DNA of 64,000 nt. It comes from Caenorhabditis elegans. Taxonomy: Eukaryota > Nematoda > Chromadorea > Rhabditida > Rhabditidae. The notes beneath the pieces were generated by a model that was not told the origin of the DNA, searched no databases, and saw nothing but the letters and a program-made list of their open reading frames with translations. Shown here in pieces: positions 35,426 through 46,862 of the stretch (its first letter is position 1; every line of letters starts with the position of its first letter). Location: positions 15,500,001-15,564,000 of the forward strand of contig NC_003284.9 of NCBI RefSeq assembly GCF_000002985.6, given 5' to 3'. Made by a program: the position numbers and the translations under genes.

Positions 35426-37030
35426 ATGACAAGCTATTTATCGCAACGCATACTCTGGACCCTCTGCCTACTTGTGTAATGGCAGTCCTCTGGAGGTCCG
35501 CTGTCTACGTCATATGACATCACCAATATGTTGCCAAAGCCATTCTCCCCGCCGAGCAAAGCTTTGGCGCGCTGCCAAGTGCTGTCTCCCTCGACCCTGC
35601 CCATTAGGCATGCTTAAACCAAACTTCTTCGCGATTTCTTGATCTACTCAACCGCACCTCCTCTCATTTCCCTACATTATCTTTTACAAATGATAAGGTT
35701 GTACTGAATAGAGTTTGATGTCTGGCCGAAATGCCAACATTTGTGTCATAAATTTATTGTATGAATGGATGGAAATGTATTATAGTTTGTACAAGAATTA
35801 AGAAGACGAGTATGAAAATATGAAGATAGAAAATCTACATAACCTATTTGAATGTTCTGTGAAAAAAAATTATTGAATCAGATCTTAAAAGGATTATAAC
35901 TGACGTAGAAGATCTAGAATGTTGTGGCCACTTACTTTTGATTTTTGGAAGTCTCACTATCAAATATATATTGAAAAATTTTTTAATCACTTTGTTTATT
36001 GATCAGTCAATAGATTTTCAAATTTTATATTTTACAAGATTTTTTTGAAATACTATTATTATATTTTCCAAGAAAAAGTTGCTTTAATTTGTTTTGCAAT
36101 AGCTGGTATTATTGTATATATACTCTATGTACATCGTTTTTCCTCTCTCCTATCACATGTTTTCCTATCGTTGCCTATCTCTTTTCCTTTTCATCAGTCT
36201 AATTAGAATAACTCGTAAAAAAGTGTCGTCACTTTTTTTTCTGTTGACATCATCATATGATTGGTGTTTCTATTTAAAAAGCATAAACTAATGAGAAAAT
36301 TCAAAAGTGCAAATCCTGACTTATCAAAGCCATTTGGACAATCTTTAATTGGCCTTATTGTTAGTACTTACTATATTATATTAAACACTATTTACTCATC
36401 ATTCCCAATCTGTTATTTTTTGTATACTGGTTTTTATTATCTAGTGATAATACCCACTACAAAATTTGATCGTTATCGTATTTTTCTATTTTTTTCACCC
36501 ACTTCCCTTTTTTCTATGGATGAAAAATAAAAAATAAAAAATTCAATTTCTAATATCATCTTGTAAAGTGGAGATTGAGGGTGGAGATGGAAATCTGATA
36601 GAGATTTGCGAAAATCAAGATCATATAAATCCTCATAGTAATCTCCTCGCATATATATATACATATATATATATATATTCCATTTCATAAAAAGTTCCTA
36701 TCCTTCTCGCTCAGGCTCCTCCAACCACACACACAGCTCCAACACGTCACTTGATGCAATCATATCCAGGAATAGGATATGTGTGTGTGTATACACACTC
36801 GCTTAGTTATTTGCATAGTATTTTCGAGATGGACGAAAAATTTATTCATTTTCCGTTCTTAGACATCACAAGAAATGCGGATTTCCCATGCTAAAATTGT
36901 TGCAAAAGTTTTGAAATTATTGACGTAGTGAATTCATTTTTTTAAAAGTTATTAGCTAATGTAGTTCAATATGAGTTGTGTTAATCTTCTGAACTTTCTC
37001 AAACATTTTGCATTCATAGAAAATTTTAAA

Positions 37031-37056
37031 GGGTGGTCCATAATTATGGGCCACCC
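37031..37056. repeat. 26-base palindrome
   Basis: gggtgg.ccataattatgg.ccaccc, inverted over its whole length apart from one pair. Confidence 0.8.
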
Positions 37057-37661
37057 TGTGAGTTTACTACGAGTTCGCATTAATTTTCTGGATTGTTTTT
37101 ACACCAACATTTTTTAATACCGCCTTTAAATCCTTCATAACGTCACCTTGATTCTCAATGACACTGGTAATCGTAGGTAGGAAGTCGTTTTAGCTATTCA
37201 ATGAAAAGCTTGTTTTTACCCTCGGGGTCTGCGTTGGAAATGAAAAAAAAACCACAATAGAACTCGGCGGCAATTTTGATTTTGTTTGGAAAGAAGGTCA
37301 AATGAATGTTTACAAGTTGATGTCATAGCCTCTTCATTCTCTTTTCATTTCTTTTTCCTCTTTTTTTTCTTTTTTTCTTCTGCAATTTCTACGCCATTTT
37401 CCAATTTATTTCCAGTCTCTTCCTCTTTTCTTTTGTCTCATTCACCAGTTTTTCAATGGTACGATTAATTTCATTTGTCTTATTAGATTTCCTCATCAAT
37501 TGGCACGCGACATTGTTGCATGATCTTTGACATTCCTCACATGAGCGTACTGTTATGTCACTTTTATTTTTTCTTTCTTTATTCCAGGTGTTGCCAGAAA
37601 GTTTTCAGTCTTTGATACCGTTTTATCAGTTCACCTGATGTTATTTTTCTTTTACTTTCAG

Positions 37662-37744
37662 ACAATGACGGCGGCGAGCAGAACCAGATTCTCGGAATGA
37701 ACATTGTCTCCTTCACTTCCCATCTCTGTGCATCTACCAAGTGG
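37662..37744 (+). CDS. olrn-1: Candidate second exon of olrn-1 long form
   Basis: Excellent acceptor (TTTTCTTTTACTTTCAG). Taken in phase 1 after the exon at 26045-26087, it reads DNDGGEQNQILGMNIVSF and is open throughout. With donor TGG/GTTTCA it ends in phase 0, joining TCG at 42992 and then the main olrn-1 ATG in frame. The donor is mediocre. The three-way phase match supports a long isoform with 45 extra N-terminal residues (42 plus 3 codons before the short-form Met). Confidence 0.4.
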
Positions 37745-38714
37745 GTTTCAAAGTTTATTTTTTCTCGGTTTGCAGAAAATTCGAAACCTGGCACGTTTTT
37801 TCTTGGCATGACCAGTTCTTCGATGACTAGACCCCCCCCCCCTGACCAACTTTAAAGAAGGTTTCAGTCACCTGAACAAAATGACTGCAATCACATTTAT
37901 TTATTTCCTCATTTCCTAAACACAAGTGATATCAAAATGTAGCACCGGGCAATATTAAATTTATCAAAGTCCCATGAGATCACACTCTGTAACCTTCTTA
38001 TTTCACATGCTTCACTGAAAAATAACAACTTTATAATGAGAAGCATGGCGGCGAGTTCTTTTTTCTTCTGTGATCTGTCATTAAATATACACACTTTTTT
38101 CTCTGATATTCATTACTATATTCTCATAGATCTATTTCTTTTGGTGTTAGTCACAGACAGACAAAACACAACGTCATAAATTTTAAGAAAGAGAGATTTT
38201 AATCTCCCTAAGTTACTGCTCTTCCCTTCCCACTGGAAACCGTCGTCTAACATACTTTTGATAAATTAAGCTTTAAACATTGAATCTGGAATCTTGAAAT
38301 AAAACAACCTTCGCTTAACAAAAAAAACACCCAAAAATATGTTTTGTGCAATAATTTTTCGATGAATGGTATGAAAATATACAAAGTTCTGAAATCAAAA
38401 CAGAAAAAAAATTTTGCGCTTGTTTTTCAAATATTTACTGATATCAAAAGAACATTACTATTGTTTTACTGAAAATTTGAATTTAAACCGTTAATTTTAG
38501 AATGATTTTTTTAAATTAAAATTCAAGATAGCTCAAGTATTATAGGATGTTACTGTTTGTGAGAAATATGCTCAACTTTAACGGCACTATCATTTATTAT
38601 TTTTTTCACATTTGGAAGTAGTTTTAATAATTCTATTCCAACATTACATACTCTTTGCTTCGAAAGTTCTGTATTTGAAATTTCTTTATCTGGTCCTTTG
38701 TTTTAATTTAAAGA

Positions 38715-38965
38715 TGGATTAGCGCCAGTAGGGACAATGTTCAAAACTCTTCCGATGGCTCTAAAATGACCTAATATCATAATGAAACTTTTCAACAAAA
38801 AAAATTTGAAAATTTTTTATTTACAGTCAAAAAGTGATTACTCAGTTTTTGCCACTCATAATTTTGAAAGTCGATAAAAAAATTTTTCCTACATTTTTTT
38901 TATGTAGAAAAAGATTTTGTTTTAATTATTTGTGTTGAAACATTGTGGGGGTCGGAACATGCATA
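38715..38965. repeat. Half element, 'tagcgccagt' family
   Basis: From gatggattagcgccagtaggg through atgacctaatatcataatg and ttgccactcataattttg to gggtcggaacatgc; no mirror arm. Confidence 0.7.
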
Positions 38966-40583
38966 ATAATATGTAGTTATTTGAACAATTGATTTTTGGA
39001 GAATATCATTTTGGAATTCTTGTAAATGTAACCTATTACAAATTTTGATGATAATATTGTCATTCTCAAAAGATCGAAAATTTATATTAGTTTTCGAAGA
39101 AATCTTATTGCCTAGTCTTATCAACTTGTGTTTTGTGAAGCTTTGTGAATATAACCTGAGGTCAAAAACTTTCTAATTGTGCTGCTTCTGACTCAACATG
39201 TCTCGAGTTTGTTTTCAAACTTCTAGAAATGTCTTCATCCTTTGATTCTTTTAACCCTTTCTTATCACACATCATGATTTTTCTGACAAGTTGTGTTTTA
39301 ACCCGCACAAGCATGGCCTCACTCTGCGACGATGATCCCAACTTTATTTCAACGCTGATGTATTACATTTCCATCATCAACCGCACACACTCACACACAC
39401 ACATACACAAATGCTTAATCTGGCACGGAAATTGGCGGCGGAATATATCAGAGAAATTGTGTTCTTCCGGTAAATCTCAATGCAAAGCTGCCTGACATCA
39501 CCTGCTCTGTCATTTTCCAAATGCGTGACGCGTCGTGGTGTTAAATTGAAAATGTAGCTAGCAAGATTTAGATTTTCTCTGACTCTCGACTCACTTATCC
39601 CAATACCTTATTTGTCTATTTCCACCCTCACATTTGCAGCTGCTATGTCAACGCGTAAGAGTTTTCTTGCCATTCCTTTCCTTAAATGTTTCATAGCTCT
39701 CAAAGTTTTGGCACAGGTGATGTGATGCCATCTAAATTTCAAAGCTGTTTATTTAGTTCATTTCACTTTTCTCTCGAAGCCAGTATTAATCCTTTTGAAC
39801 GCTAAAACCTATAATTTTAGATATACTTCTACTAGAAAGACAACGTCATGTTGCCTATCACGTAATCTTCTAATAACAGATTGCTGAAAATATTCTTTTC
39901 ATTCAGTCGCTGGAAAAAAAAGAAAAAAAAACCGGGAAAAAATCCACATTCCATATCCATTGTGCTCCTTTATCAGCTGAACATGTTCCTCCCAATGACG
40001 TCGAAAGATGGGAAAGGAAACGCATTGTAAATATAAAACGGTTCAAATCCTCATCTCCGAAACCGCTCTCACCAAACAATTATGTGCTCTGTGCTCCTTT
40101 CGGCACTTTTTTTTCATTCATCATAAAGGATTGAACCACCATATTGTGCTCCCATTGAAATAAAATCCTCCACCTTATATATTTAGTTACTTTTGGTCAT
40201 TTAATTTTTTTTTTTGGAATGGGCTGTGTGGAGTGATCGTTACATCAAAGTTATGATGTCTGGTTTGCAATTTTGTCCCTCATTTTTGATACACAGTCAA
40301 AAAATCCAGTGAAAAACCACCAAGTTCAAATTTCCTTTACTTGTTGTACTTGTTTTACGCTTTTCTTTTGACGTCAAATCACAAATCCTTTATTGGCTCA
40401 AAACACATACCGATGGACGCTCCAGTACAGTACAAACCGTCACATTTTCACCCGATCCTCACCGTCATCATCCACAGTTTCTTTTCATCTCGTAGAATGT
40501 TTGCAAAAAGCAAATAAACATTCTATAAGTTACTCGTGGATCAGATGCGACGCGATTTTTTTTTCTTCTTCGTATTTCTTATT

Positions 40584-40597
40584 CCCCCCCCCCCCCC
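40584..40597 (+). repeat. 14-base C tract
   Basis: Uninterrupted C run in non-coding DNA. A shorter 11-base C tract lies at 37832-37842. Confidence 0.9.
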
Positions 40598-43000
40598 ATT
40601 CACTATTCTACTTCTTCTCTACTCTTCTGTAGTCAATATTTGAATAGGAATTTGAAATGTTTGTCGAAAGAAACTGTAATGATGATAATAAATAACCCAT
40701 GGACACTAACACTAACGCTACTACGAGACGCTTTCAGAGCTGTTTGTAGTCGATGCGAATATTAAGTGACGTGGTGTTGTTATTTTTGCTGTCTGTCATT
40801 TTTTTAATCCACAGATGTTGATATTGATATTAAAAAAAGCTTCTTGTTTTTGTTGCGCACTATTTGTAAATAGACTAACGTAAAATTCGTATACATCATT
40901 GAATAGTTTCTAAATGAAACTTCTAGAATCCTTCATCTCTTTGTTTCCTTGTCTGTGTAATGTCACGAGTCGCTAAAAAATTCGTTCGATCTAACCGATT
41001 TGATATTTGCATTAAAGATTTGCTTCTCCTCTCTCTGATCTTTTATGTTCTCTTAACGCTCATTGCCAAACAGATTGATACATTTTGGTTCGATTGTCGA
41101 ACTTTGTCACCTCGTAAAAAAAAAGTAAAAAAGCAATTATTTTTGTGCAGTAAATGCAAAAATGCAAGCAATTCTCATTTCCTTTCGCTCCTCGAAAACT
41201 CACACATTATTTGATAAGAAGGTGAGAGAATTTTTGGAATAAAACTGATAAGATCTGACAATTCGACTCACATCATTTAAATAGTAAAAAAAGTTGCGAA
41301 AATATTTTGGTTTGATTCAAAAAAAAGTGTGGTCACAGTAGATACATATATGCATACGTAATCAGCGAATCTTTAATGAACGAATGGTTGAGTAACATTG
41401 TCCTGTTCACTGATTCTAATGACATGCAAGGCAAATAATGATACCTTTTGTGGGAATGACGTTTGCCACTGCCTACCTATACCATTTAAATTCTTAGTGC
41501 TCAACAAACTGCCGAGAATTGAAAAAATTAATGCCAATTCAGTTAAAAACGGATTACTGAAATATCCTAGTAATCTAATTCAGTAACATATGGAAATGAC
41601 GCCAGCACCTTTTTCACCAAAATGTCATGTTCATATTGTGGAACGTCATTAATCCATACTATGCATTTTAATCCGCCTTCTTTATTATTTTCCTGTTTTT
41701 CCAATTTTTTTTTGTCTCAGCTCAAATTTGACTCGAATTTGAGATTATGACTTGGATTGGATCAACACGTGATTTCTTGATTTTCTAGTTTTTCAGTCTG
41801 ACATTAGGCAGTCGGAAGTCGACATTTTGAGTCATTGTTGGTTTCTGATAATTCAATGACTCGATTAGGAAAAATGTATTATCAAGGAATTAGGAAGGAC
41901 GTTTTAATTGTAGTCCTTTTTTTTTAGTTTTTTGATTTTTTTCATTGTCTACTTCTTTGTCGTTAGAAGCAAACGAAATTTTCAAGAAGAGCTACATAGT
42001 ATTCATATTTTATTTTTATACCTTGCCACTCTGCAATCTTCATTGTCATCTTTGTGATGTCATCTTGATCACATCTATAGTCTGATTTGAAAATCTGTCC
42101 GATACAAAAAACCATTAAAAATTCAAAATCTATAAAATGCGGTTTTCACCCGTTTCCACCCACACCAGTAGGGCTTAACATCGGATCACCGATAAAAGTG
42201 TATACAACTCAATGATCTCGAACAAAAATCGGCCTCCGTCCGGCAAATCAACTCCCCGATTAATAAATCTATAAAATATTGCTCTCGCTCTCTTCTCTCC
42301 ACCCTTTTCCAACCGAGTATGGTTTCCATCTCTTTAAAGTGGGCGGGTACCCATCGTTTACCTGGGTGCATTGGCTCTGTACGGGGCGGGCGGGCAAAAA
42401 GAACAGAAACGGATCGAAAGATCACCATGCATACGCACTTGAAGATATGAACGCCATCTGGTCACTCTGCAACATGGGCACCGCTCTGAGGGCACCTGTC
42501 TCCCCAATAGATTCGCCATTACTGACTGCCGCCGTCAGTTTCGGTTCGGTTCTTTCCTTCCTTCATCGTCGTCTTCAAAGACCATTCTACAACGGCAATC
42601 GCAAGGATTGTTAATCCTAATTCCAATTAATTGGGCGGTGCCGAATGACTTATGAAGCGTGAAATCTTATCATATTTTTGTTGAAGGTTTTGTACAAGAA
42701 TGGTAGAGAGAGGGAGAAAAGATCTTAAGAATAAACCAACACCTTCTATCACGTTAGTTCTCAGTCATCACTCTCCCTCCATCGGTTTTACTAATTCGAT
42801 TAGAAACTGAATTCCCGATTTTTTTTTATCTCTCTCCCTCTCTCTATCCCCCTCTCATTCCGACTTTTGGTTTTTCTAACTTGAATAATTTTATACATTC
42901 TCTTTTCTCCCCACCTCTTCCACATCATCCTATATCTTATCCGTTTCCTCTCACTCTTTTTTTTTCCCATCATATATCTTCGTGATATCAGTCGAGACGT

Positions 43001-46000
43001 ATGAATTTAAGATCCCCACACAACAACTCAAGAACTGAAAGTGCCTTATTTGAAAAACGGAGAATTATGACTAGATGTTCAGCGCCAAGAGAAATTAGTG
43101 TCAGGTTAGAGTTTGGAAAATAAATAACAGTTGAATTAGTAATTTTCAAAATTGTTAAATTTTTTTCCTAATCGTTTTCAAATTTTTTTATTTTCAGTGA
43201 AGAAACAACAGAGAAAAGCGGAAGAAAAAGCCCAAAATCCCCGATCGAGTGCAGAAAACTGTCCAAAGCGCCTCCGCTGTGCTGTAAAAATGGCGAGGAG
43301 TGCAAGGTGGCTGGAAATTGCGTCTGTAAACCACCCAAGCCGACTGGTCCAAACGATGAGAAACCGACTAGCTCCCGAGAAACCTACGATGTTTTCCTTG
43401 GTGGATCATGTGGGACAACGGTTTGGAGACGGCAATCTGTGATTCCTTTTCTCAAAAAGAGAGGAATCACTTATTACGATCCGCAGAGAAGTTTTTGGAG
43501 TGAAAACATGATTTATGAAGAGTCCATCGCTAAAGAGGTATTATAGGCTTTATAGATATTTATTTTTTCATTTCATTATACAAATATTTTTCAGAGCTCA
43601 TCGCTGTTCTTATTCGTCATTGATCCAGCCACGGTGAACGCTACAAGCTTCTTAGAGATTGCCTACTTTGCCGCTCGAAAATCCCCCAAACTCGTGGTCG
43701 TCTTTCTTGGAAAGACAGAGTGGGCAGAGAAAGCACATCCCGACGACTTGCCAGATAGAAATCGGACATGCCAATTGCTGGATAGAATTCTGGAATGCCA
43801 TCAAGTACCCATGCTTCATACGATTCCCGATGCTTTGGAATTCATTGAGGAGGAGATGCTGGGACGACAAAGTTTAACGGAAGCTATGAGATCTAAGAAC
43901 AACCGACTACCATACCTCCAGATCAGGGCAAGGAGAGTTGTACGGAACGTAAAAAGTTTAGCTGCTCAAACCATCAAAGTTTGCAAAAACTACGCCACAA
44001 AAACTGTTGTAACAGGGCTCATCGATTTAACCGTACTACTGTCAATCTCGTTTGCCTTCCCAGCACTGCCCCTATTCTACATCCTAGTACCTCTTCTCAT
44101 GTTGAATATCGTCTTTTTTGGAGTGATATACAAAGTCCAAGAGCTTCGAAAAAGGTATCCAAGAATGATCGCCGACTCATCTGCAGTTATGTACCACGCG
44201 ACAGCAGCGATTCCATCCCCAAGAGTGACCCTTAAAGCAACAAATGTCAATGGAACCATTAGTTCGAAAACGTTGGTTCGGCGGAGGTCGAAGCAAAATT
44301 TCGAGAAGTTCTTCCCGGACGACAGTGGTGCATCAAGCTTCATTGTGCCAAGCTCCTTTCTTCCAAAACAACAGTTAGTTTGAAAACATAGCAAATATCA
44401 AGTTATAATAAATATTAAAATTATTATAGTGAAACCAAAGTTAACATTGACTGCTCCGTTGTTGAGTTGTGCTCAAGCTCTCCGGATGATAACAGTTGGG
44501 TCCAAGAACTAGCAGCACCTACTTTAGAGTAAGTTATTATTTATTTATTGATTCATATCATTAAACTAGTAATAAATAATATTTCAGCGGGAAGGGTACT
44601 CCTTATTCCTACGTCTTAGCTACTCCAAATTTTCAACTGGACAATCGCATGAATTGCCTGCGAACCTGGTTCCATCACCATAAGAAGTTCTTCTACTACA
44701 TTCCGTCAACAACAACCTTCCTCTCAGGAATGGTCGAGGTAAGCATTGTTGTTGCTGAGCACCTCATCTTTTTAATGCGTTTCGACAAAAAAGCCCTCAC
44801 AAGACATAATACGTGTGCAATGCTTTCTCGTGTGTATATGCCAATAAAACAAAGCGAACCGTTATCGTTAAATGGTCGATTGTCATAAAATGGCCTAAAT
44901 ATGTATTTCTGACGTAATTTCGAGGTGATTGTTAAAAGATCAAAAGCGTCGACAATAATCGAGTGTCAGCTGTTCGGTTTCTTCCGATTTTGTTTCCATA
45001 TTCTATTATCGCTTTCCAAAAAGAAAAAGGAAATTGACAGCAAGTGGCATTTTTGCAACGCCATTCGCATCAACTGACCAACAATGAAAACACATAAAAT
45101 CTTATACAATTTTAACTTGTTCTTAAATCTTTAGAACCAGATTCTGATGTCATTCATTTATCACACCCATCACACATTTTTCATTCATTGAGAAAAAATA
45201 AAACTAATTAAAAATACATTGAATTATGTGTTTTTCCATTTCAGATCGCATACATTCTTGGCCACACAAACTGGGAAGGCACTGTCTGCGTGCCGGCAAC
45301 ATCTCAAATTTTGGAGGGTCCTGACGATATGACAGCTGATGAAAAAGACCATGCCAGAGCCGCCAGACGGCGTCGCAACGATTGTTATCAAATCGCTTTT
45401 TGTTATCTCAAGGTATAATTTTTGAATTCCATAATGTTGATGATGATGATGATGTGGTTGAAAATTCCAATTTCCGAGTGGCCGTTGATATTGACTATGA
45501 TAAAAGCGATAATCTTCCTATTCAAAATAGCTACATCTATTTAAAGACTCTTCTGGTTAGCTAGTATGACGTGTCTCTTCACATGCGTTGAATATTTGAG
45601 TCGACGAGCTTTGCGTCTTAGGCTTGGGACGAGACAAGCAGCCGCAAAATTTGATCCAGCGGGAAGGGAGAAATTTGTTTTAAGATCAGGTTTCAAAACA
45701 TAAAGACGGCGAGCCCATATTGGTGGCGATCCTATATATTTTTCTTTTGACAAAACAAGACTCATGACATCATAGGCGGACGTGTGTGGCGTGTTGAGAG
45801 TCTGAGTGAGGAGGAAAAGCGCGAGACCAACCTGAGAGAAGAAGCTTTTCAAAAAAGCGCAAAGGGGGTGCAAAACTACAATTTTGCACGCTGAAAAATA
45901 AATTAAATTACAAATAAAAAAATAATTGTTTTCCAGGATATGGCGAAACGTCGTCAATGCCGTGTATTCACTGATATCGGAGTTGCTGTCAAAGCCCTTG

Positions 46001-46026
46001 TCGACCCAGCGATTCGAGGTGTCTAA
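43001..46026 (+). CDS. olrn-1: Raw-repeat membrane protein OLRN-1 (short form)
   Basis: Exons 43001-43104, 43198-43537, 43595-44373, 44430-44528, 44588-44738, 45245-45412, 45937-46026 join in frame, all GT-AG, to 576 residues. The first Raw-type repeat spans about 97-235: YDVFLGGSCGTTVWR, YYDPQRSFW, then LFLFVIDPATVN and LEIAYFA, a fold like nucleoside deoxyribosyltransferases. A Cys-rich patch (LCCKNGEECKVAGNCVC) precedes it at about 62-78. Two hydrophobic segments lie at about 285-328 (TVLLSISFAFPALPLFYI). A second, divergent repeat follows (YVLATPNF.LDNRMNCLRTW). This arrangement matches C. elegans OLRN-1, the Drosophila Raw relative that acts in AWC olfactory neuron asymmetry through the calcium/MAPK pathway (literature, recalled). 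The exon can begin at 42992 after TATCAG, so longer N-terminal forms are possible. Stops 836 bases from the convergent lron-3. Confidence 0.93.
45413..45936 (+). other. Last intron of olrn-1, unusually GC-rich
   Basis: 524 bases, much longer and richer in G+C than the neighbouring introns, with blocks such as gacgagctttgcgtcttagg and ggcggacgtgtgtggcg. A 167-codon frame on the minus strand overlaps it but runs into the antisense of coding exon 7 and shows no motif. Confidence 0.5.
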
Positions 46027-46862
46027 ACCGCCTCCTTCACACACACATCTGCATTTACTTTAGACCATCTACCCACATTTCTCATTCACTCATCTGATCG
46101 TCAAAATTTCACTTAAAGTTCAATACAATCAGTTAGACGCGAATACTTTCTCAGTGTTCGGCATTTGCTGAAAAACGCTGATACTCAAAAACGGTTCATC
46201 CTGTCTCTCTTCCTCTCAACGACTACTATATCATTGTATTTTAAGAAAAGAGTTTTATTTTCTATACATGTAATATTTATATATTTTTTGTATTTTTTCC
46301 CCTTGCATTAGTGTTATGCAAAATGTATTATCACAGTTTAGACAAAGTTAAATTTTATTATTTTTTTTTTAATATTTTCAATATTTTTTTGGTATAACAT
46401 CTCAGTTTCGAAACTCAATCCAAGCAATAATTTGTTATTTTTTCAAATAGACGATTTAACCTCTTAATATGACGTTTCGAGTATCCCAATTTTCTGTGTT
46501 ACACGATTTTTTTTCATTATTTTTCAAATTCCCACCCCTCCTACATTTCTTTTTCCCAATGATAGGGAACATCTCTCACTGGTACGTACACTTCATTTTT
46601 TATCTGTATTTTTGCTCCAAAGACAAACCCCCTTCTTCGTCCTCAAGCTTTATTAATTTCCATGTATTTTGCAACGGCATAAGATATATGAAAATATTTT
46701 TTTTTCAATGACAAAAATCTTATTTGTTTATTCTTTTTGATACAATAGACGAGGAAGCAAAAAAAAATTATGATTTGGCATTAAAATAAGCAAGAGGAAA
46801 AGAGAAAGACCGGTCAGTAGCACTGAAACACGAGAAAGGAAAAAAAAATAGGACAGGTGGAT
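46027..46862. other. Convergent 3' flanks of olrn-1 and lron-3
   Basis: AT-rich, no gene seen. The first half is the likely olrn-1 3' UTR. Confidence 0.6.
46727..46732 (-). terminator. Poly(A) signal, probably for lron-3
   Basis: TTTATT on the + strand, AATAAA on the minus strand, 131 bases past the lron-3 stop. Confidence 0.45.

Larger units (their letters stand above)
26088..42991. other. 16.9 kb repeat-rich region, probable olrn-1 long intron
   Basis: Mostly AT-rich non-coding DNA. It holds a small ORF with a decayed copy (31806, 32633), palindromes at 29661, 31238, 33893, 34333 and 38715, a purine/pyrimidine mirror tract at 34985-35425, and candidate olrn-1 exons at 35176 and 37662. Other short open frames lie in homopolymer-rich or pyrimidine-rich DNA and are not supported. 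Confidence 0.5.

Noticed and set aside
45541..46044. 167-codon minus strand frame
   Set aside because: Overlaps the antisense of the last olrn-1 exon and its intron; no motif, no plausible start.
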